This document shows positions 14,349 through 22,848 of a stretch of DNA of 25,376 bases, in pieces. The position numbers were made by a program, and so were the translations under genes. A model generated the notes under the pieces. The model was not told where the DNA came from. It saw nothing but the letters and a program-made list of their open reading frames with translations, and searched no databases. The stretch is taken from positions 4,076-29,451 of the forward strand of contig MHEO01000050.1 of NCBI GenBank assembly GCA_001803875.1. Reading direction: 5' to 3'. The stretch is from Nitrospirae bacterium RIFCSPHIGHO2_01_FULL_66_17 (GTDB lineage: Bacteria; Nitrospirota; Nitrospiria; 2-01-FULL-66-17). Position 1 is the first letter of the stretch, and the number at the start of each line of letters is the position of its first letter.

Positions 14349-15770
14349 CTACGCGGCGGGGGACATCGCGCCGGGGTCGCTACCCTCACGGGAGACGCCC
14401 GGGCGTTCAATGCCGTACTCTTTGATCTTCGTGAGCAGTGTTTTGTAGCTGACGCCAAGGATTTGCGACGCCCGGCTCTTGTTCCCGCCGGTCTGTTTGA
14501 GGATCTTCCGGATCATCCGCGTTTCGGCCATGCGCGTCGCGGCGGCGCTCACCTCGTGGAGCGACCCTTCCAGGGGAATTTCGCGCGCCTGGATTTCTCC
14601 CAACTCCTGCTGCCGGATCCCGAGGTGCCCTTCCTCGATCACCTCGCCATCGGTCAGGATCACGGCGCGCTCGATGCAGTTTTGCAATTCGCGGATATTG
14701 CCCGTCCAGAGATGGTTGACCATCACCTGCCGCGCGCCCTCGGACAGCGTTTTGAGCGGCCGTTTCAACTCCCGGCAGTAATGGCTGAGAAAATAGTCGA
14801 CGAGAGCCGGGATGTCGTCTCGGCGGTCGCGCAGGGGGGGGATCGTGATGGGCAGCACGCTCAACCGATAAAAGAGATCTTCCCTGAACGCGTGCTGCGC
14901 GATCGCCGCCCGAAGGTCCTTGTTCGTCGCCGCGACGACTCGCACGTCGATTTTCACCCGCGCCGTGCCCCCGACCCGGCAGAATTCCTCGCCTTCCAGC
15001 ACCCGCAGGAGCTTGGACTGCAGCCCCAGATCCAGGTCGCCGATCTCGTCGAGAAAGATCGTGCCGTGATCCGCCAGCTCGAATTTGCCGATGCGCCGGT
15101 CAGTCGCGCCCGTGAACGCGCCCCGCTCGTGGCCGAACAACTCGCTCTCCAACAGCTCCTTCGGAATCGCGGCGCAGTTGATCGCGACGAACGCCCCGTC
15201 GCGACGGGGACTCAGCCCGTGGAGCGCGCGCGCGAAGAGTTCCTTTCCGGTCCCGCTCTCGCCGAGCAGGAGAACGGTCGTCCGGCTGGGCGCCACCCTG
15301 GTGATCTGGTCGACAACGGCCAGCACGCGAGGGTGCTTGCCGATGATGCGAGGCAACCCGAGCTGCGTCGCCGCCTCCTCCCTTAACAAGAGGTTCTCGG
15401 TGATCAGGCGTTGCTTTTCGAGAGCGCGCTGGATCAGAAGGAGCAGGTGGTCCGGGTCGAAGGGCTTGGTGAGAAAGTCGTGCGCGCCGTTTCTGACGGC
15501 CTTGACCGCGGTCTCGATCGTCCCGTGCGCGGTCATGAGGATGACCGGCAGCAGACTGTTCTGGTCTTTCGCCGCCTGCAAGACGTCGAGACCGCTCTTG
15601 TACGGAAGCTTCAGGTCCGTCACCACCAGATCGATCTTCCGCTCGCGCAGCCGTTGCAGCGCTTCGCGGCCGTCCCGCGCCCGGATCACCTCATAGCCGT
15701 GGGCCGTCACGGCCGACACCAGCATGTCGGCCATGCCGTCGTTGTCTTCGGCGATCAGGATTGTCAGCAT
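14349..15770 (-). CDS. pilR: NtrC/PilR-type sigma-54-dependent response regulator
   Basis: The 473-residue protein has the three expected domains. The receiver domain (1-120) has the acidic pair E8-D9, phosphoacceptor D52 and K102. The AAA+ domain (about 140-370) has Walker A GESGTGKE at 170-177, the GAFTGA sigma-54 contact loop at 217-222, and Walker B GTIFLDEIGD at 236-245. The C-terminal Fis-type helix-turn-helix lies at about 415-455 (GNKSRASQILGVSYKTLLTKI). All key residues are present, so it should be an active enhancer-binding protein. The start has GGTGA about 10 nt upstream. It sits 14 nt after the histidine kinase gene and directly upstream of cassette A, whose promoter is sigma-54 type. 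Activation of cassettes A and C is inferred; the name is used in the functional sense. Confidence 0.9.
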   Translation of the reverse strand: MLTILIAEDNDGMADMLVSAVTAHGYEVIRARDGREALQRLRERKIDLVVTDLKLPYKSGLDVLQAAKDQNSLLPVILMTAHGTIETAVKAVRNGAHDFLTKPFDPDHLLLLIQRALEKQRLITENLLLREEAATQLGLPRIIGKHPRVLAVVDQITRVAPSRTTVLLLGESGTGKELFARALHGLSPRRDGAFVAINCAAIPKELLESELFGHERGAFTGATDRRIGKFELADHGTIFLDEIGDLDLGLQSKLLRVLEGEEFCRVGGTARVKIDVRVVAATNKDLRAAIAQHAFREDLFYRLSVLPITIPPLRDRRDDIPALVDYFLSHYCRELKRPLKTLSEGARQVMVNHLWTGNIRELQNCIERAVILTDGEVIEEGHLGIRQQELGEIQAREIPLEGSLHEVSAAATRMAETRMIRKILKQTGGNKSRASQILGVSYKTLLTKIKEYGIERPGVSREGSDPGAMSPAA

Positions 15771-15784
15771 CAGCTCGTCACCCC

Positions 15785-17191
15785 CTAGGCCGCCTCGCCA
15801 AGCCGGTCACGGCGTCCGCTCGACGCGGCGAGGACCGGCATGGTCACGGTGAACGTGGTCCCCACTCCCTCCCGGCTGGTCACGTGAATCCGGCCGCCGT
15901 GGGCGAGCACGATCTTGTGAACGAGCGCCAGACCCAGCCCGTGGCCGTTGGCTTTCAGCGTGAAGAACGGGAGAAAGATTCGATCCAGGAATTCGGCCGG
16001 TATCCCGACCCCGGTGTCGCCGACCGCCAGATCGATCGCGTTCGGCTGTGCGGACGAGACCGTGGCCTCGACGGTAACGGCCCCGCCCTCCGGCATCGCC
16101 TCGATCGCATTTTGGACGAGGTTCTTCACCGCTTGTCGCACCAGCGTGTGATCCCAGTTGACCTCGGATGGAACCCCCGGCGACACCGTCACGTTCACGC
16201 GCACGTCCGATCGAGCGGGTCTGAGCGACGTGGCCTCTTTGATCAGCTCGCGGAGGTTCAGCGGCTCGCGTTGAGGTTCCAGGTCGCGGCCGAACGCGAG
16301 CAGGTCATCGATCAGGCGCTGCATCGCCGACAGCTCCCGAATAATCGCTTCAACCATCGGGCCGCCGCTGTCGCCCTCCGGGAGGCGTTTCGCCAGAAGC
16401 TTCACCCAGCCCAGGATCGTTCCCATGTAGTTCCGGAACTCATGCGCGATGCCCGCGGACATTTCCCCCAATACCGAGAGGCGACGCTCGAATTCGACCT
16501 GCTCCTCCAGGCGCTGGATCTCCGTGAGGTCGGTGAACACGACGGTGACCCCGATGACGCGATCGGCCTGGTCCCGGAGGAGCGCGCTGGAGAGCCCCAC
16601 GCACCGTCGGTCGGTCCCCCGGAGAAAGTTCCACTGCCGGCGGGAAATCGGCACTTGTTCGGCCAGCGATCGGCCGACCATCGCCGCGATGGGGCTTGCT
16701 TCGCCGAAGATCTGGTCGCACGGGTTCCCGACCACGTCGCCCGCCGCCCGGCCCAGGATGCGCTCAGCCGCGACGTTGAAGGTGGTGATGGTCCCCCGCG
16801 GGTCGCAGGTGATGATCCCGCTCGGGATGCTCCGCAGGATGTTCTCGTTGTACCGCTCCACCCGCTCGGCGCGGCTCACCGCTTCCGCCCGTAGCCGGTC
16901 GAGGTCCGTCTCCTTGTCCTTTAAGGTCCGCAAGACCCGCTGAAACGTCTCCATCACAAAGCCGGCGCGCTCGTTCTCGGACGAGGATTGCGCAGGGCGG
17001 CCGATTCGACGGGCGATAAGGATCGCCAGTCCCATGACACCCAGGGCCACGGCCACGGAGATGTCGACGAACGCGAGCGGCGCCGCCGCTGCGGGAGTGA
17101 TCCGCTGGCGGAATAGAAGCAGCAGCGACGTCAGGCACAGCGCGATCCCCAGCCACACCACGACACCAGCGCGATCGACGAAGCGGGACAT
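15785..17191 (-). CDS. PAS-domain histidine kinase, partner of the sigma-54 regulator
   Basis: The 468-residue protein has two membrane segments (about 9-28 and 41-60), a coiled linker (80-115), a PAS domain (about 116-220; NENILRSIPSGIITCDPRG), a HisKA domain with phosphoacceptor His250 in GIAHEFRNYMG, and a catalytic ATPase domain with N box NLVQNAIEAM (357-366), G1 box GDTGVGIP (391-398), F box around FFTL and G2 box GHGLGLALV (417-425). All key residues are intact. The ATG lies 8 nt after the pilD stop; the ribosome binding site is weak (GGAG at 13 nt). Two membrane segments, rather than the six of Pseudomonas PilS, make it an ordinary membrane kinase; the short periplasmic loop suggests that it senses an intramembrane or cytosolic cue. 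Pairing with the next gene is by operon position. Confidence 0.88.
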   Translation of the reverse strand: MSRFVDRAGVVVWLGIALCLTSLLLLFRQRITPAAAAPLAFVDISVAVALGVMGLAILIARRIGRPAQSSSENERAGFVMETFQRVLRTLKDKETDLDRLRAEAVSRAERVERYNENILRSIPSGIITCDPRGTITTFNVAAERILGRAAGDVVGNPCDQIFGEASPIAAMVGRSLAEQVPISRRQWNFLRGTDRRCVGLSSALLRDQADRVIGVTVVFTDLTEIQRLEEQVEFERRLSVLGEMSAGIAHEFRNYMGTILGWVKLLAKRLPEGDSGGPMVEAIIRELSAMQRLIDDLLAFGRDLEPQREPLNLRELIKEATSLRPARSDVRVNVTVSPGVPSEVNWDHTLVRQAVKNLVQNAIEAMPEGGAVTVEATVSSAQPNAIDLAVGDTGVGIPAEFLDRIFLPFFTLKANGHGLGLALVHKIVLAHGGRIHVTSREGVGTTFTVTMPVLAASSGRRDRLGEAA

Positions 17192-17199
17192 GCCAGGCG

Positions 17200-17976
17200 C
17201 TAGGCTCCAAGCCGCAGGTACCACGCAATCAGCTCCGGCCCGGCGAATAGCGCCGAAACCGCGCCCACCGCGAGGAATGGACCGAACGGGATGGGATCCT
17301 CCCGGCGTTTGAGTTTCAGCGCCATCAGCGCGAGGCCCACGAGCGAGCCGCCCAGGGCGCCGACGAACACGGTCACCAATACGGCTTTCCAGCCCAGAAA
17401 GGCGCCGATCATGGCCAGCAGCTTCACGTCCCCCAACCCCATTCCTTCCTTTTTGAGGACCCACTCGCTGGCGACCGCCACGGCGTAGAGCAACCCTCCA
17501 CCGAGGGCCGCGCCGATCACCGCGTCGACGAAACTCCCCGTCAGAACGGTGGCGGCCGACACCAAGCCGACCACGATCCCCGGCAAGGTGATTCGATTCG
17601 GGATGATCTGATGGTCCCAGTCGATGAACGTCACGACCACCAGGGCCGAGAAAAACACGCCGTAGATCAGCGCATCGGGCGTCCATCCGAACCGGCGCCA
17701 CAGGAGAACGTACCCGAGGCCGTTCAGAAGCTCGACGGCCGGATACCGAATCGAAATGGCGGCGCGGCAGCCACGGCACCGACCGCGCAGCCACAGAAAC
17801 GACAGGAGGGGCACGTTATCGAATGCCCGAATCAGCGCGCCGCAGGCGGGACAATGGGACCGCGGCCTGACGAGAGACTCGCCGCGCGGTAATCGATGGA
17901 TGCACACGTTCAGAAAACTCCCGATCACGGCGCCCAGGGCGCCGATCAGGAGGGTCAGCTCCCACTGGGGCGGCAT
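17200..17976 (-). CDS. pilD: Prepilin leader peptidase / N-methyltransferase PilD
   Basis: The 258-residue membrane protein has the N-terminal methyltransferase domain with GSFLNVCIHRLPRGESLVRP and the zinc-type pairs CPAC (42-45) and CRGC (67-70). The peptidase domain follows: the catalytic Asp119 in FIDWDHQIIPN and Asp183 in GMGLGDVK (GxGD) are both present. About seven hydrophobic segments follow the family pattern. It cleaves prepilins after the leader Gly and methylates the new N-terminus; all substrates in this window end the leader in Gly. The ATG at 17976 has GGAG 6 nt upstream; a GTG 10 codons earlier is less likely. It is the first gene of the pilD-kinase-regulator operon. In many genomes pilD lies next to pilB and pilC, not a two-component pair. 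Confidence 0.93.
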   Translation of the reverse strand: MPPQWELTLLIGALGAVIGSFLNVCIHRLPRGESLVRPRSHCPACGALIRAFDNVPLLSFLWLRGRCRGCRAAISIRYPAVELLNGLGYVLLWRRFGWTPDALIYGVFFSALVVVTFIDWDHQIIPNRITLPGIVVGLVSAATVLTGSFVDAVIGAALGGGLLYAVAVASEWVLKKEGMGLGDVKLLAMIGAFLGWKAVLVTVFVGALGGSLVGLALMALKLKRREDPIPFGPFLAVGAVSALFAGPELIAWYLRLGA

Positions 17977-17996
17977 ACCGATCTCCAAGCGCAGGA

Positions 17997-18025
17997 AAGA
18001 TATCACACGACCCGGCGAGCGGCAA
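17997..18025 (-). promoter_or_regulatory. Probable sigma-70 promoter of pilD operon
   Basis: On the minus strand TTGCCG (18025-18020) and TATCTT (18002-17997) are 17 bp apart. The predicted start near 17990 gives a leader of about 14 nt that still contains the GGAG ribosome binding site. Motif match only. Confidence 0.45.
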
Positions 18026-18075
18026 GAATTCAGCGCATTCGGACTAGGATCCTGCCCGAGTCATCGGGTGTTCGA

Positions 18076-18225
18076 GCCTGTTCAGGAATGCGTCAGATGC
18101 AAGGCGGAGCGAGGAATCCCCTCTAGCGTGACGGACGAATGCTGCTTCCCGCCGGAGCGTACTGGGTCGTACGTGAGGAGGGATTCCGCAGCGACAACGC
18201 CGCAGATGACCATTCATGGACAGGC
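18076..18225. repeat. 150-bp imperfect palindromic intergenic element
   Basis: The left edge GCCTGTTCAGGAATGCGTCA and the right edge, read in reverse complement as GCCTGTCCATGAATGGTCA, match in about 16 of 20 positions; the inner arms share GGAATCCC-type sequence. The centre holds GCGTAC-6 nt-GTACGT, a smaller hairpin. It lies between the small protein gene and pilD and could fold into a long stem in either strand. This resembles MITE- or REP-like elements, and similar-looking sequences seem familiar from Nitrospira-like genomes, but that is memory and not checked. Whether it is mobile or repeated elsewhere cannot be seen from one copy. Confidence 0.55.
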
Positions 18226-18241
18226 GTCTAGGGCGCGCCGC

Positions 18242-18559
18242 TCAGTCCAGGTCGATGGGTCGGATGGGCGGCGGGGCGGACGGATCGACTCGTTTGAGCG
18301 CTTCTTTCACTTTTTCGTCGAGCACGCGCCCTCGGTCGTTCAACGCGCGGCGCTCTCGCTCAAAGCGCTCCGCCACCTCCTGCCGCTTGGTCTCCGAGTG
18401 TTTCACCAGATCATCGAGCGACGGCGGCGCCGGCGGGGGAACCGGTTGGTGCCACAGCACCGTCCCGCTGGCGGGGTCGACGACCAACTCGGCCTGGCAG
18501 CCGGGGCAGATCACCGTGAGTCGAGCGGGCGATTCGCGATGAGAATCATCGGTCACCAT
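18242..18559 (-). CDS. Small protein with a CxxC pair and a charged helical tail
   Basis: This 105-residue protein has no recognised function. A CPGC pair at residues 18-21 sits in a short beta-like segment (LTVICPGCQAELVVDPASG), similar to one half of a zinc ribbon, but no second Cys pair follows. A Pro-rich linker (PVPPPAPPS) leads to a long charged helix (about 55-90), probably a coiled coil, and a short acidic end. It could bind metal as a dimer. No signal peptide or membrane segment is visible. The start is the ATG at 18559; the ribosome binding site is not clear. It stands alone, divergent from smc with a gap of about 170 bp, and is followed by the palindromic repeat. Nothing in the context suggests a specific role. 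Confidence 0.6.
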   Translation of the reverse strand: MVTDDSHRESPARLTVICPGCQAELVVDPASGTVLWHQPVPPPAPPSLDDLVKHSETKRQEVAERFERERRALNDRGRVLDEKVKEALKRVDPSAPPPIRPIDLD

Positions 18560-18623
18560 GGTCCGTACTGTACCACGCGGGATGATTGTTCGTCTGCTCC
18601 TCCCTCACGACCTCCACGATCCG

Positions 18624-18650
18624 AACAAGAATGGCGAATCTTGTTTTTTT
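18624..18650 (+). terminator. Terminator-like hairpin upstream of smc
   Basis: AACAAGA (18624-18630) pairs with TCTTGTT (18639-18645) around an 8-base loop and is followed by further T residues to 18650 on the plus strand. It has the form of a Rho-independent terminator, but no plus-strand gene lies upstream. It may insulate smc from antisense transcription, or the inverted repeat may be a regulator site for the divergent small gene. Confidence 0.5.
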
Positions 18651-18654
18651 CTCC

Positions 18655-18686
18655 TTTACATCATTGGCGGGCCTATGCTATGTAAA
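18655..18686 (+). promoter_or_regulatory. smc promoter with overlapping inverted repeat
   Basis: TTTACA (18655-18660) and TATGTA (18679-18684) are 18 bp apart and could be the -35 and -10 elements of smc. TTTACAT (18655-18661) and ATGTAAA (18680-18686) form a perfect 7-bp inverted repeat with 18 bp between arms, across both elements, as expected for a repressor site. The ATG of smc lies about 45 nt downstream. Confidence 0.45.
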
Positions 18687-18733
18687 ACGGCGTCACGAAG
18701 CTGACGCATGACAACCATTGGGCCGAGGTGCAC

Positions 18734-21700
18734 ATGCGACTGACGCGACTAGAGATCACCGGGTTCAAATCGTTCGGCGAACAGACGATCCTCTCGTTTC
18801 AGCCTGGGATCACGGCGATCGTGGGGCCGAATGGGTGCGGGAAGAGCAACATCGCCGACGCGATCCTCTGGTGCCTCGGCGAGCAATCCCCGAAGACGCT
18901 CCGGGGCGACCGGATGGAAGACGTGCTCTTTAACGGAAGCGCGCAGCGGGCACCGACCGGATTGGCCGAGGTGGCGCTCACCCTGAGCGGCGTCCGCCGG
19001 GGAGAGCTCGACGGTCCGGCCGGCGAGTATACCGAGATCACCATCACCCGGCGACTCTACCGATCCGGAGAGAGCGAGTACCTCATCAACCGGGTTCCGT
19101 GCCGGTTGAAGGATGTCCGCGACCTGCTTATCGAAACCGGCGCAGGCGCCAAGGGTCACACGGTGCTGGAGCAAGGCAAGGTCGACGCGATCATCAACGC
19201 GTCGCCGCTCGAGCGGCGCGTGCTGGTCGAAGAGACGGCAGGGATTACCAAATACAAAATCCGCAAGACCGAAGCGCTGCGCAAACTGGATTCGACCGAG
19301 CAGAACCTCCTGCGTGTCCGCGACATCATGGGAGAGGTCAAGCGTCAACTGTCCTCTCTCGACCGCCAGGCCAAGAAAGCCGAGCGGTACCGCCAAACAT
19401 ACGACGAGCTGAAAGCCCTCGAACTCCGGGCGGCCACCACCCGGTTCCAGGAGTGGAGCGTGCAAGCCGCGGAGCTGAGCTCGGCGGTGGATCGAGAGCG
19501 CGTGGAGGAGGCGCGGCTGCTGGCCGCCCTGGGTTCGACCGAGGTCACGATCGAAGCCCACAAAGCCGAGTTGGGCGATCTCGATCGCCACCATCAGGAG
19601 GCTCAGGCGCAGTTCGTCGAGGGGGAAACGCGCGCGCAGGACGCGCGCCATCGGTTGGATTTCCTCGCCGCCCAAACCGAGGAGTGGCGCGGCCAACGCG
19701 AGGCGCTGGCTGCCGAGCTTGAGGCGCTGGCGCGCGCGCTCGTAGATCGCCGGGACGAAGCCGCCCGGTGCGCGGTCGAGTGGGAGTCGGCCGCGGCTGC
19801 GATCAAGGACGACGAGGCACAGCTCGCGTCACGCGAAGAAGCCGTCCGGGTGTTCGAGCAGCAATTGGCCCACGCGGCGGCGGACATCGAGCAGACTCGA
19901 CACCGGATCTTCCAGGCGCTTTCGGGCATCGCGGCCGCAACCAACGCGTTGACGACACTCGCGAGCCGGCGGGAGGAGCTCGAGAAGCGGCGCACGCGCT
20001 ACGAGGACGAGAGCGCCGCCGCGCGCGCCGAAATCCTCCAGAAACACACCGTGCACCAGAACCTTGAGGCGGCCCATCAACTCCACGCGCAGTCGCTCGC
20101 CTCGCGGGAGGCGGAACGGGCGGCCGTGCGGGACGCCTCAGTGGGACGGCAGGCCGCCCTCCACGAGGGAGAGGCGGTCCTGACCGCCCGCCGCGACGAC
20201 CTCACCCGGTTGCGCGCCACGCTCGACTCGCTGGCGGCTCTGCAGCGCGACCTCGTCGGCTACGACGAAGGCGTGCGCCACGTGCTCCACGGCGGGGACC
20301 CCACGGCCGCGGCCGGACTGTTGGGAGTGGTCGCCGACGTGCTCGACATCCCTCCCCACTATGAACGCGCGATCGAGGCGGTGTTGGCCGACCGACTGCA
20401 GGGCGTCGTGGCCGAGGGACACGACCACATCATGGCAGCGATCGGGGTCCTGGACGCCCACAACGCCGGCCGCGCCACGTTCGTGCCTCGGGCCCCGCGC
20501 CTCGACGCGACGACGGCGCTCCCGGACCTGCCCGTCCTGTCCGAGATCCACGGGGCGGCGCGCGACTTGGTCGGATGCCGCCCGGGGTTTGAGGATTTGC
20601 GCGCGGCCCTGCTGGATCGGGTCGTCATCGTGACCGACCGCGCGACCGCCCGGCAATGCTGGGAGGACGACCGGCACGGCATGACATGGGTGTCGGTCTC
20701 CGGAGAGGTGTTCGCTCCCTCGGGCGTGGTCAGCGGCGGCGCGGGCCCCCGCGCGGGGCTGAGCCTGCTCGAGCGGAAGCGGACCATCAAGGCCCTCGAA
20801 GTCGACGTAAAGAACGCCGAGGACGCCATCGCACCGCTGGAAGCCTCGGTCGCCGCCCTCCGAGCGGCGCTCGATGCGGATCGCCGGACGCTTGGACAAC
20901 TCGAAGACGCGCTGCGCGAGGGCGAGCTTCGGCTGGTGCACGAGCAAAAAGCGGCCGAAGCCGTTGCCCAAGAGATCCTTCAACTGGACAGGCGGCTCGC
21001 GCTGCTCACGCTCGAAGAAGAAGCGGCCGGCAACGAGCTCGCCGCGATGGCGGCCTCGGTCGCGGAGGCGGAGTCGGCCCTTTCTTCCCACGAGGACACC
21101 AAGGCTCGGGAGGAGCGATCCTTGCTCGCCCAGTACGAAGCGGCGTCCCGGCTCAAAGGCGCTCTGACCGAAGCGACCGGCGCCGTCACGGATGCACGGC
21201 TCGGGCTGGCCACCCGTCGCGAGAAGATCGAGTACCTCGCGTCCACGCGCAACACGCTTGCCGATCGGATCGACGAGATCAGCCGGCAGGTGACCGCCAA
21301 GCAGGCGGCCGGCGATCAGCTCGAATCCCGGCTCGCCTCGGCCGTCCAGGAACGCGAACGCGTGACCGAGGCGCTGAGGAACGCCGAGAGCGACGTCGCG
21401 CGCTTCCGACAGCGCGTGGCGGAGGTCGGCGAGGCGAAGTCCAGACAGGCACATCGCATCCGAGAGCTCGAAGACGCCGCGCGTGTGACGCGCCGCGAGG
21501 CCGACGCGCTCCAACAGCGCCTCCAGGCCTTGACCGTCTCCCAGGCCGAAACGCGGTTGCGGGCGAGCCAGCAGGTCGACGAGATTCTCGATCGGTATCA
21601 CGTCGATCTGGCCACGGTATCCCTCGACGCCCTCCCCCCGCCCCCGTGCGACCCCGATCAGATCGACGCCGGCGTCGCGCGGTTGAAAGATGCCCTGGCC

Positions 21701-22354
21701 CAGCTCGGCGGCGTGAACCTGTCGGCCATCGATGAGTACCGCGAACTGGAGGAACGACACTCGTTTCTCGCGGCCCAGGAAGCCGATTTAACCCAGTCGG
21801 TCGCGAATCTCCACGCTGCCATCGCCAAGATCAACGAGACGACCCGCGATCTCTTTCTGGAGGCGTTCCACGCGCTCAACGGGAAGTTCGGCGTGGTCTA
21901 CCAGACGTTCTTCGAGGGTGGTCACGCCGAACTGCGCCTCGCCGACGACGGCGATCCGCTGGAGTGCGGCATCGACATCGTCGCCCAGCCTCCGGGCAAA
22001 AAGCTGCGGCACATCTCGCTGCTCTCCGGCGGCGAGAAGGCTCTCACCGCTATCTCGCTGCTGTTTTCGAGCTTTCTCATCCACCCGAGCCCGTTCTGCG
22101 TGTTGGACGAGATCGACGCGCCGCTCGACGAGGAGAACGTCCGGCGGTTCACGCGGGCACTGAGGCCGATGACCGCCCACTCGCAGTTCCTCGTCGTCAC
22201 GCACAACCGGCGGACCATGGAGCAGGCGGACGTGCTGTACGGGGTCACGATGGAAGAGCCGGGGGTGTCGAAGTTGGTCTCCGTCAAACTGCACACGGAG
22301 CGAACGAACCTAACTCTTGAGGTCGAAACAGAAACCGAGGAAATCTCGATCTGA
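18734..22354 (+). CDS. smc: Chromosome partition/condensation ATPase SMC
   Basis: The 1206-residue protein has the full SMC architecture. The N-terminal head has Walker A GPNGCGKSN at 31-39 and the conserved GFKSF near 10-14. A long coiled coil runs from about 165 to 500, then the hinge (about 525-670, LLGVVADVL..PPHYERAIEAVLADRLQ and the SGEVFAPSGVVSGGAG exit motif), then the second coiled coil to about 1000. The C-terminal head has the signature LSGGEKALTAIS from about 1097 and Walker B FCVLDEIDAPLD with Asp1125-Glu1126. Length is normal for the longer SMC group. The ATG at 18734 has GAGG 6 nt upstream; a GTG two codons earlier is possible. Partners ScpA and ScpB are not nearby. With them SMC forms a ring that organises and separates chromosomes. 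Confidence 0.96.
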   Translation: MRLTRLEITGFKSFGEQTILSFQPGITAIVGPNGCGKSNIADAILWCLGEQSPKTLRGDRMEDVLFNGSAQRAPTGLAEVALTLSGVRRGELDGPAGEYTEITITRRLYRSGESEYLINRVPCRLKDVRDLLIETGAGAKGHTVLEQGKVDAIINASPLERRVLVEETAGITKYKIRKTEALRKLDSTEQNLLRVRDIMGEVKRQLSSLDRQAKKAERYRQTYDELKALELRAATTRFQEWSVQAAELSSAVDRERVEEARLLAALGSTEVTIEAHKAELGDLDRHHQEAQAQFVEGETRAQDARHRLDFLAAQTEEWRGQREALAAELEALARALVDRRDEAARCAVEWESAAAAIKDDEAQLASREEAVRVFEQQLAHAAADIEQTRHRIFQALSGIAAATNALTTLASRREELEKRRTRYEDESAAARAEILQKHTVHQNLEAAHQLHAQSLASREAERAAVRDASVGRQAALHEGEAVLTARRDDLTRLRATLDSLAALQRDLVGYDEGVRHVLHGGDPTAAAGLLGVVADVLDIPPHYERAIEAVLADRLQGVVAEGHDHIMAAIGVLDAHNAGRATFVPRAPRLDATTALPDLPVLSEIHGAARDLVGCRPGFEDLRAALLDRVVIVTDRATARQCWEDDRHGMTWVSVSGEVFAPSGVVSGGAGPRAGLSLLERKRTIKALEVDVKNAEDAIAPLEASVAALRAALDADRRTLGQLEDALREGELRLVHEQKAAEAVAQEILQLDRRLALLTLEEEAAGNELAAMAASVAEAESALSSHEDTKAREERSLLAQYEAASRLKGALTEATGAVTDARLGLATRREKIEYLASTRNTLADRIDEISRQVTAKQAAGDQLESRLASAVQERERVTEALRNAESDVARFRQRVAEVGEAKSRQAHRIRELEDAARVTRREADALQQRLQALTVSQAETRLRASQQVDEILDRYHVDLATVSLDALPPPPCDPDQIDAGVARLKDALAQLGGVNLSAIDEYRELEERHSFLAAQEADLTQSVANLHAAIAKINETTRDLFLEAFHALNGKFGVVYQTFFEGGHAELRLADDGDPLECGIDIVAQPPGKKLRHISLLSGGEKALTAISLLFSSFLIHPSPFCVLDEIDAPLDEENVRRFTRALRPMTAHSQFLVVTHNRRTMEQADVLYGVTMEEPGVSKLVSVKLHTERTNLTLEVETETEEISI

Positions 22355-22387
22355 CGGGGCGGCCTTCGGCGCGCCGACGGCGCTGGA

Positions 22388-22837
22388 TCAGCGGTCTTCG
22401 AAATCGGTCGGTTTGAGGTCTTCCAGCCAGGCCTGAACGCGCTCGGCCTCCGAGCCCGCCAGCAGCTCCTGCCGAGCGAAGATTGGCGCGCCGCTCCGAA
22501 GCGACAACGCGATCGCGTCGCTGGGGCGGGCATCGATCGTCAGCTCCCGCCCATCCGCTTCCATATGGATCGTCGCGTAAAACGTGTTTTCCCGCAGCTC
22601 GTTGACCACGACCTTCTTCACCGTGGCCTTGAGGCGATCCAACATCCGGCGCAGCAAGTCATGGGTGAGCGGTCGAGGAGCCGAAATGCCCTCGACGGCG
22701 ACCCGGATCGCGTTGCCTTCGCTCATGCCGACCCAAATCGGCAGGGTCCGCAACTTGGTCTCATCCTGCAGCACGACGATGTGAGACTCCGTGGTCGGGT
22801 CGGCGAGCACCCCCTGGACCGAGAGTTGGATTTCCAC
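22388..22837 (-). CDS. DUF151 / bifunctional nuclease-family protein (copy 1)
   Basis: This 149-residue protein is a single DUF151 domain: SHIVVLQDE, LPIWVGMSEGNAI, RPLTHDLLRRMLDRL, VVVNELRENTFYATI, then the family core IDARPSDAIALSLRSGAPIFA, and a C-terminal helix ending in LEDLKPTDF. The plant and bacterial bifunctional nuclease family, reported to have RNase and DNase activity, shares this domain, but the bacterial role is poorly known. A GTG start with AAAGG about 10 nt upstream, 11 nt after the peptidase gene, fits the known N-terminal boundary better than an upstream start inside that gene. It is the last gene of the trio and converges on smc with only 33 bp between them; no clear terminator is visible there. 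A paralog of equal length lies at 23552-24004. Confidence 0.85.
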   Translation of the reverse strand: MEIQLSVQGVLADPTTESHIVVLQDETKLRTLPIWVGMSEGNAIRVAVEGISAPRPLTHDLLRRMLDRLKATVKKVVVNELRENTFYATIHMEADGRELTIDARPSDAIALSLRSGAPIFARQELLAGSEAERVQAWLEDLKPTDFEDR

Positions 22838-22848
22838 GGCGGGCGCCT

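Noticed and set aside
14834..14841. C8 tract in the regulator gene as a phase-variation site
   Set aside because: It encodes the conserved Ile-Pro-Pro-Leu-Arg-Asp motif of AAA+ activators, so the run is explained by protein conservation.
18664..18679. TTGGCGGGCCTATGCT before smc as a sigma-54 promoter
   Set aside because: The distance between GG and GC is one base short, and sigma-54 does not tolerate altered spacing.
20138..21760. A 540-codon open frame on the minus strand opposite smc
   Set aside because: It is a shadow of the SMC coiled-coil coding sequence; the SMC frame has full domain support.
22355..22387. Bidirectional terminator between smc and the DUF151 gene
   Set aside because: The 33-bp gap is GC-rich with partial self-complementarity, but has no T-tract and no clear stem longer than 5 bp.
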